DNA of 36,425 nucleotides, from positions 1 through 36,425 of IMG/VR virus record IMGVR_UViG_3300009163_000092; one strand, written 5' to 3'. The notes under the pieces were generated by a model. It did not search any database. It was not told the DNA's origin and saw only the letters and a program-made list of their open reading frames with translations. The translations under genes were made by a program, and so were the position numbers. Positions 5,588-12,797 of the stretch are shown one piece after another. The DNA is from a virus. Positions within the stretch are counted from its first letter, which is position 1. Each line of letters starts with the position of its first letter.

Positions 5588-6644
5588 AGACCCGAGGCTC
5601 CCGACTGGCCTGCGCGAGCGGGACGGCTACTATTCGTGGACCAGTCCCGCCGATGGATGCGAGTACGGGCTGGGCAGGGATCGGCGCCACGCCATTCAGG
5701 AAGCCATTGCGGCGAACACCCACCTAGCCACGCGCAAGCCGTCCCTGGTCGAGCGGATCGCAGGCGGGGCTGAGTCGTGGTCGTCATGGTGTGATGACTT
5801 CGAGAAAATCCTTGCCGAGCGGGACAGCCGCCCGAATACGGTACGCACCCGCAAGAGCCAGATGAAGCGCTTGCGCGCCCTGTTCACGCCGGGAGCCACG
5901 GTCAAGTCCATCACCACGAAGCAATGCGCGGAGAAGGTCGAGGAACTGCGGGATGCCGGGAAACACCGCACAGCACAAGCGTTCCGCGCCTTCCTGATTG
6001 ATTGCTTTGACCGGGCCATTGCACGGGGCATTCGGGACGACAACCCCGCCCGGACACTGGATGCCGTCCGGGTCCGCGTCATGCGCTCCAGGCTCACGCT
6101 GGAGGTGTTCTGGAAGGCATACGAGGCCACCCCGCTGCTGTGGCTCAAGAACGCCATGCTGCTCGCCCTTGTGTCTGGGCAAGACCGGGACAGCGTAGGC
6201 ACTGCCGAGTTCACGGCCATCCGCGATGAGGCATGGTGGAACGAACGGACCAAGACCGGGGCACGCATCATCCTGCCGCTCGACCTTCGGCTGGACTGTA
6301 TCGGATTGAGCTTGGGCGACGTGGTGAAGCGTTGCCGCTCGACCGGGATTCTATCCCGCCACCTGATTCACCAGACGCAGCGGGCGAAGGGGGCGCGGCT
6401 GGGCAAGGCCATCCACCTGGACATGCTCTCGCGCCGGTTCCGGGCCGCTGTCATGTCGCTGGGAATCGAGTGGGCAGAAAAGCAGCCGCCGAGCTTCCAT
6501 GAGATCCGGTCCCTGTCTGGACGGCTGCACAAGGAGCAGGGCGACATATCGCCGCAGGAATTGATGGGCCACAAGGACCCAAGGACAACCGCGATTTACA
6601 CCGATGGACGGGGCGAATGGGTGCGCGTTGGGGTCAGGAAGTGA
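5568..6644 (+). CDS. int: Tyrosine-recombinase integrase
   Basis: From ATG 5568 the product has 358 residues. An arm-binding N-terminal region (about 1-60, with RKDPRLPTGLRERDGYY) is followed by a core-binding domain (about 65-165) and the catalytic domain. Candidate active-site residues are Arg207 in SGQDRDSV, Lys229 in TKTG, His311 and Arg314 in HEIRS, His335 in MGHKD, and the nucleophile Tyr344 in AIYTDGRGEW. The first Arg motif departs from the common TGxRxxE form (GQDRDS), though the others are canonical. It integrates and excises the phage genome at attP/attB. A candidate attP region follows directly. Confidence 0.93.
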   Translation: MAPRQRKDPRLPTGLRERDGYYSWTSPADGCEYGLGRDRRHAIQEAIAANTHLATRKPSLVERIAGGAESWSSWCDDFEKILAERDSRPNTVRTRKSQMKRLRALFTPGATVKSITTKQCAEKVEELRDAGKHRTAQAFRAFLIDCFDRAIARGIRDDNPARTLDAVRVRVMRSRLTLEVFWKAYEATPLLWLKNAMLLALVSGQDRDSVGTAEFTAIRDEAWWNERTKTGARIILPLDLRLDCIGLSLGDVVKRCRSTGILSRHLIHQTQRAKGARLGKAIHLDMLSRRFRAAVMSLGIEWAEKQPPSFHEIRSLSGRLHKEQGDISPQELMGHKDPRTTAIYTDGRGEWVRVGVRK

Positions 6645-6645
6645 C

Positions 6646-6848
6646 CACTGTATATCGGAGGGGTTTCGGAGGGAATCGGAGAAGGTGTGCTATTTCCCGA
6701 GTGTTTCACGTGGCGCAGCTACTGCCCATGCAGCAAAACAGAATGCGATAAGGCCTTGTATCCATAGAGAATTGAGCCTGATTGCTAGGGGATGAAAAGG
6801 AACGAAAGGCGCACCGAGAAACAGCAGGTTACACACTGTATATCGGAG
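6646..6848. repeat. 15-bp direct repeat flanking a gene-free block (attP candidate)
   Basis: CACTGTATATCGGAG occurs exactly at 6646-6660, two bases after the integrase stop, and again at 6834-6848, just before the next gene. The first copy opens a set of TCGGAG hexamers at 6655-6660, 6666-6671 and 6676-6681, spaced 11 and 10 bp, so on one face of the helix. Such phased repeats beside int are typical of Int/Xis arm sites. The interval has no convincing gene. The second copy may also supply the Shine-Dalgarno sequence (GGAG) of the gene at 6856. The core site cannot be identified. Confidence 0.5.
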
Positions 6849-6855
6849 AGCGAAA

Positions 6856-7077
6856 ATGAGTGAAGAGAAACCCCGCCTGGTGCGGGTAACGGACCCGGTG
6901 GAGATTGAGGCGGTCAAGGCTGGAGCGAGTGGGGACATTGGCTGCCCCCTTGGTCATTGGTACAACGAGATACTACTGACATCACCAGAGCCAACGCTGG
7001 GTAAGGTCTGGTACGCCGACGCCGCCGAGATGGCGAAGTGGCGGGCTGGACGGGCTAAGGCTGCGGATGAGGTATGA
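6856..7077 (+). CDS. Small protein downstream of integrase, unknown function
   Basis: ATG 6856 is preceded by CGGAGAG, part of the 15-bp repeat. The 73-residue product is soluble and mixed in charge: MSEEKPRLVRVTDPVEIEA, then GDIGCPLGHWYNEILL, and a helical tail EMAKWRAGRAKAADEV. No family is recognised. The next small frame overlaps its stop by 4 nt. Confidence 0.6.
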   Translation: MSEEKPRLVRVTDPVEIEAVKAGASGDIGCPLGHWYNEILLTSPEPTLGKVWYADAAEMAKWRAGRAKAADEV

Positions 7078-7169
7078 GCAAGTCTCCCCGCAGTCCGAAT
7101 CGGCTCCGTATGGAGTTCATTCCCAGCAATCGCTGGGATAGGCTGCGGGGAGCATTTCGTCAGGAGTGA
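7074..7169 (+). CDS. 31-aa basic micro-protein (tentative)
   Basis: ATG 7074 overlaps the preceding stop (ATGA) and the frame ends at TGA 7167-7169. The product has 31 residues: MSKSPRSPNRLRMEF, then IPSNRWDRLRGAFRQE, with a strongly basic Arg content. The same bases form a stable RNA-like structure (7084-7152), so this frame may be incidental or the two may be linked. Function unknown. Confidence 0.35.
   Translation: MSKSPRSPNRLRMEFIPSNRWDRLRGAFRQE
7084..7152 (+). other. Three-way-junction RNA-like structure
   Basis: CTCCCCGCAG (7084-7093) pairs perfectly with CTGCGGGGAG (7143-7152). Inside it, TCCCAGC (7121-7127) and GCTGGGA (7132-7138) form a 7-bp hairpin with a 4-nt loop, and CTCC/GGAG (7104-7107, 7112-7115) forms a smaller one. 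It lacks tRNA features such as a T-loop sequence and has no T run behind it, so it is neither a tRNA nor a simple terminator. It lies 47 bp before the gene at 7199. Confidence 0.5.
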
Positions 7170-7198
7170 GCGGTGCAAAAACGATACAGGGGAAATAA

Positions 7199-7546
7199 AT
7201 GACCGATACCACATGGCTTGACGACCTGAACGGCGCGCTTATAGGGATCGAACGCAAGATAGAAGCAAGCGCGAAGGCGGAGGCAGAGGAGCGATACCAG
7301 GATCTGTTGGAGGACTTGGGCGTATTCCCCGACAGCAAGACGACCGGGCTGCACATATGGTCATGTGACGAGATCATCAGAACTGTGCCAATAGGCGACG
7401 CGATCCTAGAATGGATGGACACCGACAAGAACAACCAGACGCTCCGCAAAGATCAGATGCTGGCTTGGGCCGCAGAACTGGATCGTATTGCAGCAAGGAT
7501 AAGGACAGTCGTTGAAGAGGGGCGATATGCTGACGATGAAGAGTAG
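7199..7546 (+). CDS. Acidic protein at end of left operon, unknown function
   Basis: ATG 7199 has AGGGGAA upstream. The 115-residue product is acidic and largely helical: TWLDDLNGALIGIERKIEA, SAKAEAEERYQDLLEDLG, and QMLAWAAELDRIAARIRTVV near the C-terminus, ending YADDEE. A coiled-coil-like pattern is likely at about 15-45. It is the last gene on the plus strand before the convergent lysis genes. No family is recognised. Confidence 0.65.
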   Translation: MTDTTWLDDLNGALIGIERKIEASAKAEAEERYQDLLEDLGVFPDSKTTGLHIWSCDEIIRTVPIGDAILEWMDTDKNNQTLRKDQMLAWAAELDRIAARIRTVVEEGRYADDEE

Positions 7547-7615
7547 GCCATCTCACAGCGCATCGCCTAAGCCATGACAATTACGTCAATAAACTGTGCG
7601 TTATTGATTCAATAA

Positions 7616-7640
7616 GAAAGAATAACGCCACTTGTGGCGG
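7616..7640 (-). terminator. Terminator of the late operon
   Basis: On the minus strand, CGCCAC (7639-7634) and GTGGCG (7631-7626) form a 6-bp stem with a 2-nt loop, followed by TTATTCTTTC. It lies directly after the Rz1 stop. The tail is only moderately T-rich and the loop is very short, so efficiency is uncertain. Nothing else is seen in 7547-7640 apart from a small AT-rich inverted repeat near 7602-7616. Confidence 0.5.
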
Positions 7641-7916
7641 CTATGGCGCGGTTTGTATCCAGTCCACCAGCGCCCGGTTTTTGGCTTCGCAGGCTCTAAA
7701 CGCCTCGCTATCGGAAATCTTGCAGGCCAGTAGCATGGCGGCTTGCGAGTCCAAGTCTAGATTCACGAACTCAGGCCGCAACACACACAACTGCCTCTGA
7801 CACGGCTCCATCGCCTGCACAGGCTGTGCCCGATCAGGCTTAAGGATTAGTGGCGGCTTGGTTGTAGCGCAGCCTGAAATCACTAGACAGGCTGCTAACA
7901 GGGCATATGGGCGCAT
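7641..7916 (-). CDS. Rz1: Rz1-like outer-membrane spanin lipoprotein
   Basis: The 91-residue product begins with a lipoprotein signal peptide, MRPYALLAACLVISGC, with the lipobox VISGC at residues 12-16, so Cys16 would be lipidated. The short mature part contains prolines and two Cys-rich patches (MEPCQRQLCVL, ACKISDSEAFRACEA). It starts inside the 3' end of the Rz gene in another frame (77-nt overlap), the classic Rz/Rz1 arrangement. It would join the inner-membrane spanin across the periplasm to fuse the membranes at lysis. Confidence 0.88.
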   Translation of the reverse strand: MRPYALLAACLVISGCATTKPPLILKPDRAQPVQAMEPCQRQLCVLRPEFVNLDLDSQAAMLLACKISDSEAFRACEAKNRALVDWIQTAP

Positions 7917-8214
7917 TCGTGGGCACCAGCTTGGTCTGGGTCAGGATGACGGGGGGTTGGGCGCGCAGGTCCGCGTAGACCGTGGATAGGGCCGTAAGGG
8001 TGGCTGAGAGGTCCTTGGCGCGTTCCTGGTCCTTGGCCCTGACCTTGGCAGCTTCTGCCTGTGCTTCGTTCCACGCGGCCTGATATGAAGCCTCAACGCG
8101 GGCTTCACCTACCCCGATCCAGTGCGAGCGCAGCCACAGGGCCCCGGACAGCAGGGCGATAACCGCCGCTCCTATACCGATTAGGCGCAGATTGGCGAAT
8201 ATCAGGCTAAACAT
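7840..8214 (-). CDS. Rz: Rz-like inner-membrane spanin
   Basis: The 124-residue product has one N-terminal membrane segment (LIGIGAAVIALLSGALWL, about residues 11-28). A periplasmic helical region follows (EARVEASYQAAWNEAQAE, AAKVRAKDQERAKDLSAT), typical of i-spanins, and then a proline-containing tail where the Rz1 frame overlaps. It is the second-last gene of the lysis cassette. Identification rests on topology, coiled-coil pattern and the overlapping lipoprotein gene. Confidence 0.88.
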   Translation of the reverse strand: MFSLIFANLRLIGIGAAVIALLSGALWLRSHWIGVGEARVEASYQAAWNEAQAEAAKVRAKDQERAKDLSATLTALSTVYADLRAQPPVILTQTKLVPTNAPICPVSSLSSDFRLRYNQAATNP

Positions 8215-8220
8215 TGCCGG

Positions 8221-8739
8221 TTATTGCCTTGGGAGTTTGGCCTTTATTGCAGCCACCCATTGCTCCTGTTCTGGAGTCAATTTCCCGACAGAAGGATCAC
8301 CGGCAATGGCTCTGGCAAGGATGGTATTTCTAAGGTGGCTCACGTTCTCTGGCTTCCCGTATTCAGTACCAGAGAAGGTGGACATCTGTTCAGGGGTTAG
8401 CTTGAAATCTGGATTGACACCGTTTTGGTTTAGCCACAAGCGGACAGCCTCATTTTTCGCTACTGCGCGCTGCTCCGATGGGGAGTTCTTGCTGTATGGG
8501 TTGAGCGTTATCTTGTTGTCCTGCGCTGCCATTCCAGCGACGCTGGGGTTGCTTTTGAAGTAGGCATTTTCTCCAGCATAGGGGCTGCGTACTTCATAGC
8601 CGTATAGCTTATTCAGGGGATTCACGGGGGAAGGCGCAAGAAGGCCATTTGCTTTTTGCGACCCTAAAAGTCCATTGTTCCCCAAATACAGGTCAGGCAA
8701 AGAATTTAGCAGCCCGCCACTTGGAGTTAACTTAGCCAT
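8221..8739 (-). CDS. Late protein between holin-like and spanin genes, unknown function
   Basis: The 172-residue product is soluble. Its N-terminus is rich in Leu, Gly and Asn (PSGGLLNSLPDLYLGNNG), and it contains ENAYFKSNPSVAGMAAQDNK, LNPYSKNSPSEQRAVAKNEA and a C-terminal helix LTPEQEQWVAAIKAKLPRQ. The middle resembles a metal-free peptidase-associated or virion protein only loosely, and I do not assign a family. Its place among lysis genes suggests a lysis or virion-associated role. Confidence 0.65.
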   Translation of the reverse strand: MAKLTPSGGLLNSLPDLYLGNNGLLGSQKANGLLAPSPVNPLNKLYGYEVRSPYAGENAYFKSNPSVAGMAAQDNKITLNPYSKNSPSEQRAVAKNEAVRLWLNQNGVNPDFKLTPEQMSTFSGTEYGKPENVSHLRNTILARAIAGDPSVGKLTPEQEQWVAAIKAKLPRQ

Positions 8740-8925
8740 TTACTTCGACTGCGCGCTGTTGAAGTAGCCCCGCCATGCCGTGAGCAGGCCGGATGCCAGC
8801 AGCACGTACTTCAGGCACTCAGGGGTAAACACCCCGTCAGCCACGGCAAGCACGCCCACAGTCACCTGAGCAAAGCCAAGGATCTTGGTCCCGTGGGACC
8901 GCCACAGGTTAAGTACGCTGTTCAT
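8740..8925 (-). CDS. Small two-helix membrane protein, holin candidate
   Basis: The 61-residue product has two hydrophobic segments, ILGFAQVTVGVLAVADGVF and CLKYVLLASGLLTAW, with charged ends. That is the size and topology of class II holins. It sits between small late genes in the lysis cassette and its stop is adjacent to the next start. A second candidate holin lies directly before the endolysin (10897-11217), so which one times lysis is open. Confidence 0.6.
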   Translation of the reverse strand: MNSVLNLWRSHGTKILGFAQVTVGVLAVADGVFTPECLKYVLLASGLLTAWRGYFNSAQSK

Positions 8926-9073
8926 TCAGTAACCTCAGTCCGTATTCCATGTCCTTTCTAGCCCGCTCCAGCTCATCGAAACAGAGCGGGAGTTCGTTTT
9001 CTTCCAGCGCCATGCGGATAGCCTCAAGGCGGTTCCGGGCGCTGCGGAAGCATTCCTCAGGGGTGGATGTCAC
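8909..9073 (-). CDS. Small helical late protein, unknown function
   Basis: I place the start at GTG 9073, overlapping the stop of the metallophosphoesterase gene (GTGA); the longer frame up to 9295 is antisense-free but lies wholly within that gene and reads as a shadow. The 54-residue product is helical and charged (ECFRSARNRLEAIRMALEEN, DELERARKDMEYGLRLLNEQ), probably a coiled coil. It overlaps the next gene's start by 17 nt. Confidence 0.6.
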   Translation of the reverse strand: MTSTPEECFRSARNRLEAIRMALEENELPLCFDELERARKDMEYGLRLLNEQRT

Positions 9074-10185
9074 TCGATCATCTCCGGGGTTACTGTAGTC
9101 CGCGCAACCTGCCCGAATTGAGAGTGATACGTCATGGCCGTCGCCTCCCGTTCGCTCAGGTACCCGTTGCGAGCCGCATACGCATCGGGGGCCGCCAAGG
9201 TGGGATGCTGGATCACCTTGATCCCAGGATGCTCCTTCTCCTCTACGTGGTGCCGGTGTCCGGTGTGGCAATACCGCTTTACCGTGTCGCCCCATAGCTT
9301 TGGGTACTTGGCAGCGAACAGCAGCGGGAGGCTCACATTCTTGACCAAGTGGCCGTGATGGAACGCAAGCATGGTCTGGCCGTGCTGATACACGTAGAAC
9401 GGCAAAACGGACGTGTCTATGAAAACTCGCGGCTCTTTCTCGTACAGCGCGATGAACAGCTCACGGAGCCACACCGAGGATGCCGGGTCGTGATTGCCCT
9501 CTGCCAGCACAACATGGACCTGCTCGTGCTTCTCAAGGGCCGCATTCACAAGTATCCGCAGTACCTTGATCGTGGTGCGGACGATCTTGGAGAATCGCCC
9601 GTCTTGGTCAAGGATATGGCCGCTAGTCGGAGTCATCGGCACAAGCCCGTCAGTGTGGTTGAAGTCACCTAGCTGGTTGACTATCCCCACCTTGGCATTT
9701 GGCGACTGCTGCAACATCTGCATGAAGCAGCCGACCAGTACGCGCTCCGCGATCTTAATGTCCCAGTCCGCGCCGGTCTCGGCGTGCCATGCCAGCATTC
9801 CCATATGGCAATCCGTCATCGTGTAGACGTTGCACAGGGATTCTTGCCTATCCTTTGGCTTTGCGATGCGTGGCTGGCGAGGTATCCCCGCCGCCATGTC
9901 AGCATAGACTTGCTTGATCCTCTCAAGCTTCTCAGCCTCGCTGGTGTTCTCCTTCACCCATTGCAGCTTGACCTCACCGTCGGCGCCGTACAGCGTTGAA
10001 GTCCCGCTGACAGCCTTTGGAGGATCTGGATTGATGCCCATTCCCTTAGCGGTATGGACTCGACTATCGAACGTGCCTCGAGGGATTCCCAATAGCCTTG
10101 CGCCTGCTGTAACGCTGCCGCCTGCTGCGTTCAGGGCATCAATCGCAGCCTGCGCGAGTTCCCTACTTAGCTGCTTTGTCGGCAT
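9070..10185 (-). CDS. Calcineurin-like metallophosphoesterase with N-terminal HTH
   Basis: The 371-residue product has a helix-turn-helix-like N-terminus (AAGGSVTAGARLLGIPRGTF, residues 21-39). It then carries all the motifs of calcineurin-type phosphoesterases: D125-C-H127 (TDCHMG), GDFNHTD at 173-179, GNHD at 230-233, HHGH at 276-279 and GHRHH at 309-313. These bind two metal ions. The fusion of a DNA-binding-like head to a phosphoesterase suggests action on nucleic acid, such as a nuclease or a DNA-guided phosphodiesterase. It lies in the lysis region, an odd place for such an enzyme, between a zincin-like and a small helical gene. Confidence 0.85.
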   Translation of the reverse strand: MPTKQLSRELAQAAIDALNAAGGSVTAGARLLGIPRGTFDSRVHTAKGMGINPDPPKAVSGTSTLYGADGEVKLQWVKENTSEAEKLERIKQVYADMAAGIPRQPRIAKPKDRQESLCNVYTMTDCHMGMLAWHAETGADWDIKIAERVLVGCFMQMLQQSPNAKVGIVNQLGDFNHTDGLVPMTPTSGHILDQDGRFSKIVRTTIKVLRILVNAALEKHEQVHVVLAEGNHDPASSVWLRELFIALYEKEPRVFIDTSVLPFYVYQHGQTMLAFHHGHLVKNVSLPLLFAAKYPKLWGDTVKRYCHTGHRHHVEEKEHPGIKVIQHPTLAAPDAYAARNGYLSEREATAMTYHSQFGQVARTTVTPEMIE

Positions 10186-10486
10186 TGGTCCCTGTCTCTA
10201 GCGCCTGGGAAAGAAGCCCGCCAAACTGGTCAACGAACTGCTCATTTCGCCACAGCTTGTTATTCATGTAGAACAGGATGGCGTGGGTGAGCTCGTGGGT
10301 GTAGGTGTGAAAAAGCTTCGACCTTGGCTGTCTAAGCAGAACAATCAGATTGCTGTCAGGCACCCAGAACCCACAACAATCGTCCATCTCGTCGTATTTC
10401 TCAGCCAGCGATTCCCAGTCCCTTACGCTCACGATATGGACCTTGATCGTGTGGCCCATGATCGTGAAGGATTTAGGGATTTTCAC
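10163..10486 (-). CDS. Zincin-like metallopeptidase-related protein
   Basis: I choose GTG 10486, which has a GGGGGAG site upstream and overlaps the endolysin end by 14 nt; a TTG at 10507 is possible. The 107-residue product has the zinc-peptidase motif HELTH at residues 64-68 within YTHELTHAILFYMNN, preceded by the beta-rich MGHTIKVHIVSV and FWVPDSNLIVLL. This pattern is seen in small phage zincin-like proteins. The substrate is unknown. Its position in the lysis cassette could suggest a peptidoglycan or host-protein target, but that is inference. Confidence 0.72.
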   Translation of the reverse strand: MKIPKSFTIMGHTIKVHIVSVRDWESLAEKYDEMDDCCGFWVPDSNLIVLLRQPRSKLFHTYTHELTHAILFYMNNKLWRNEQFVDQFGGLLSQALETGTNADKAAK

Positions 10487-10901
10487 TCGGCCACTCCCCC
10501 GTCTCAATCATGGATCTGATACGCGGACCCCTGCGGCCTACCTGAAGCCACCACGCAGATGCGGCCAGCTCCTGACCTGCTGAAAGCCAGTTCTGGTCAT
10601 TCATTGAAGCGATGAATCGAACGAACTTTCTGAATCGAACCAGCCCGAGGTTAAAGAGCAGGTCGATGATCGCTGCTTGGCGGACTTCGTTCAGGGCGTG
10701 ATACCAGGGGAACCGCTGCGCCATTTCACGACAACGTGCGATATCGTTATCCAGCAGGAACATTGCTTCGTCGTGCGAGATGCCGCCACCCAGCCGCTGG
10801 TCTATCAGCCTGCCGACACCGATGGTGGAATAGCCGAGATGGTCGTTGTAAGCGTGGAGAACTGCGCCTTCGTGGTCTGTAATCAGCGCACGAATGTCAA
10901 T
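10473..10901 (-). CDS. T4-type lysozyme endolysin with an apparent AUU start
   Basis: The first ATG in frame (10763) would give only 96 residues lacking the active site. The frame stays open upstream with clear lysozyme sequence (RALITDHEGAVLHAYND, then YSTIGVGRLID), back to ATT 10901-10899, which overlaps the upstream stop (ATTGA). Between the in-frame TAG upstream and 10763 there is no ATG, GTG or TTG. From ATT the product has 142 residues with the GH24 catalytic triad Glu11, Asp20, Thr26 in exact E-x8-D-x5-T spacing. GAGGA lies about 8 nt before ATT. No membrane segment is present, so a holin is needed. A sequencing error (ATT for ATG) is the main alternative. Confidence 0.85.
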   Translation of the reverse strand: MDIRALITDHEGAVLHAYNDHLGYSTIGVGRLIDQRLGGGISHDEAMFLLDNDIARCREMAQRFPWYHALNEVRQAAIIDLLFNLGLVRFRKFVRFIASMNDQNWLSAGQELAASAWWLQVGRRGPRIRSMIETGEWPSENP

Positions 10902-11217
10902 GCGAGCGGTCCTCGAGAACCTTGTCGATGCGACTTTCTAGCCGCGTTATAGCGCCGACAATGCGATCTTCTCTGCCGATAGCCTCTTTACGCATCGATT
11001 CAAATGAGTCCTTGATGTCCGACTCATGGCGTTGGAAGGTTGGACGGGATACGGAGTTAAGCTCCAAGTCCCTCACCTTCTCGACTAACTGAGAATGGCT
11101 AATCTCGTGTTCATCAAGTCTTTTATGAAACATTCGAGCAATCCACAGCGCGATTGCCCCGAGTCCAGAGACAAGCCACTTGAGTAGATCCCACAGCGTT
11201 ATCGGTTCTGGTGCCAC
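10897..11217 (-). CDS. Membrane-anchored coiled-coil protein, holin-region
   Basis: GTG 11217 starts a 106-residue protein with one membrane segment (LLKWLVSGLGAIALWIARMF, about 10-29) and a long charged helical tail (KRLDEHEISHSQLVEKVRDL, then RIVGAITRLESRIDKVLED). The gene directly precedes the endolysin and overlaps its start. That makes a holin, antiholin or pinholin-type role likely, though single-helix holins usually are shorter. No family name is certain. Confidence 0.65.
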   Translation of the reverse strand: MAPEPITLWDLLKWLVSGLGAIALWIARMFHKRLDEHEISHSQLVEKVRDLELNSVSRPTFQRHESDIKDSFESMRKEAIGREDRIVGAITRLESRIDKVLEDRSH

Positions 11218-11266
11218 TCATGTGCCCCTTGCCGGTAGAGCTTGGATTAGTACGGTTGCCATATGA

Positions 11267-12778
11267 CTACGCCACCTTTACCGTGCCCGCGCTGTTCCAC
11301 AACGCGCCCGCTGGCAAGCCCGCCGCCGAAGTTGGCAAGGATACGAACTGGTATACCCCGCCAGACGCCGAAAATTGAATTGCGCCGTAATTGTTTGTCA
11401 TCTGGAAATTGTCCCCAGAGGTCATGTTGACTTGCGCCGCATTTGTTCCGGCAGCGTTTAACAGTTTGTAGGCGCAGGTGTTGGGAATGCTGATGTTGTA
11501 AGGGAACGTCTGCAAACCCGTGGAAATATCTACGATTACGCCGTTTGCGGCAGAGTCAGGGCCAACTTTAATCTGGCACCCGGTGCCCGTGCTTTGCTGC
11601 CGTTCGATCAAGTTGTTGTCGTTGCCTGCGTTCGTGATCGTCGCGCCGGTCGCGTAAATGTTCGACCGATCCATCGAGCAACCTGACGTACCTGCCGCGA
11701 ATGCAATGGCAACTGTGCCGAATTGGTTGCCGCTGAAAACTGCACTGGAAATTTCGACGGTTACGGCCCCCAGGATTCTTGCTCCCTGAGTCATCCCGCC
11801 ATTGACACCGGCTGGAGAAGTGCCCGCATCAATGAACAGCTTCCCGAATTGCCCGCCCGAGATAACGTGCGAGCCGGTGTCAATCAGCTTTATTCCACCC
11901 GTGGCCTGAGAGGAGTAAATCCCGATCAGTTGGTGATAAAGCGTTGCGGTCCCGCTGGTGCCGATTACGATGTCATATCCGGTGCCAGTCGCGTCGGTTG
12001 TCTGGTACAGGTCACACGTACCGATGATCTGGGCATGGTTCTTGGTGCAGGTGAGCGGAACCCCTGAAATCCACCTGACACCGCAGTTGATGAGCCTTGG
12101 GTTTTCCCCGCTCATCAGAACACCGTTGCCCGTGTAGGTCGGGGATGACGCATCACCCCTAAAGCCAATCCCGTTCAGCTCTACGTTATCGCCTGTGCAG
12201 GTCAGGATAGTGCCGTTGGCGTTCTTCTTTATGGTCACTTCGCCAAGCGCAATCAGCCGCTGATAGCTGGTTGATTGCGACAAGCCCTGAGCTAGATACG
12301 TTCCAGCAGGGAAATAGACAGTAGAGCCAACCGTGATGGCAGATTGAATTGCGGTCGTGCTGCTGGAGACGCCTGTTGGGTCGGCTCCATACCGTCGCAC
12401 ATCCCCAGGTTCATAGGTGTAGTTGGTCGGCGTGACGCCCGCCGCGATCTCGGCGGCCGTGCGGGGATAGAGTGTTTCGCCAACAGAGGCTTGAGTCAGT
12501 GGATTCTTGGCAATGTCGTCCTCAGTCCATGTAACAACGCCCGCGCTGGTTTCGAGGGTTACCCTGTAATTTGCCGTTGCGTTGGGATTAAGATATACCT
12601 TCGCAAAGACTCCAGAAGAATCAGCCGTGATGCTGGTGACGCCTGAAGTCAGGCCCGAATCGGTGTATACGAATTGAGGCGTACTCGTCCCAGACTGGTA
12701 GAACCGCAGCACCGACGCAGGCGCAACCGCCCCGCCGATGAGTCCAACCTGCTTTGGAATGACGAAGGTTTGTGGCAT
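11267..12778 (-). CDS. Tailspike / receptor-binding protein (beta-helix)
   Basis: The 503-residue product begins with a short virion-binding domain (MPQTFVIPKQVGLIGG, VLRFYQSGTSTPQFVYTD, up to about residue 115). After EPGDVRRYGADPTGVSSST (about 122-140) it continues into a right-handed beta-helix of pectate-lyase-like repeats, rich in Gly, Thr, Asn and Ile, as in tailspikes that bind or cut surface polysaccharide. It ends SLPTSAAGLPAGALWNSAG, a common tail-fibre end motif. Catalytic residues cannot be read. It is the last virion gene before lysis. A terminator hairpin lies only 20-40 bp before its start. Confidence 0.85.
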   Translation of the reverse strand: MPQTFVIPKQVGLIGGAVAPASVLRFYQSGTSTPQFVYTDSGLTSGVTSITADSSGVFAKVYLNPNATANYRVTLETSAGVVTWTEDDIAKNPLTQASVGETLYPRTAAEIAAGVTPTNYTYEPGDVRRYGADPTGVSSSTTAIQSAITVGSTVYFPAGTYLAQGLSQSTSYQRLIALGEVTIKKNANGTILTCTGDNVELNGIGFRGDASSPTYTGNGVLMSGENPRLINCGVRWISGVPLTCTKNHAQIIGTCDLYQTTDATGTGYDIVIGTSGTATLYHQLIGIYSSQATGGIKLIDTGSHVISGGQFGKLFIDAGTSPAGVNGGMTQGARILGAVTVEISSAVFSGNQFGTVAIAFAAGTSGCSMDRSNIYATGATITNAGNDNNLIERQQSTGTGCQIKVGPDSAANGVIVDISTGLQTFPYNISIPNTCAYKLLNAAGTNAAQVNMTSGDNFQMTNNYGAIQFSASGGVYQFVSLPTSAAGLPAGALWNSAGTVKVA

Positions 12779-12781
12779 TAT
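12754..12781 (+). promoter_or_regulatory. Weak promoter candidate for the plus-strand gene at 12823
   Basis: TTGGAA (12754-12759) and CATTAT (12776-12781) are 16 bp apart, with four of six matches each. Transcription would start near 12788 and the leader would contain the hairpin at 12802-12819. The match is weak and rests on little else than the gene's orientation. Confidence 0.25.
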
Positions 12782-12797
12782 TTAGGCTCCAGGATGC

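Noticed and set aside
6604-6795. 63-aa plus frame in the block after int
   Set aside because: It begins inside int, crosses the repeat region and shows no domain; the block is better explained as a recombination site.
7084-7152. tRNA
   Set aside because: The cloverleaf-like shape lacks a T-loop, anticodon loop of correct size and CCA end; the outer stem is 10 bp rather than 7.
8909-9295. 128-aa version of the small late protein
   Set aside because: Its first part lies within the phosphoesterase gene in another frame; a GTG start coupled to that gene's stop explains the real product.
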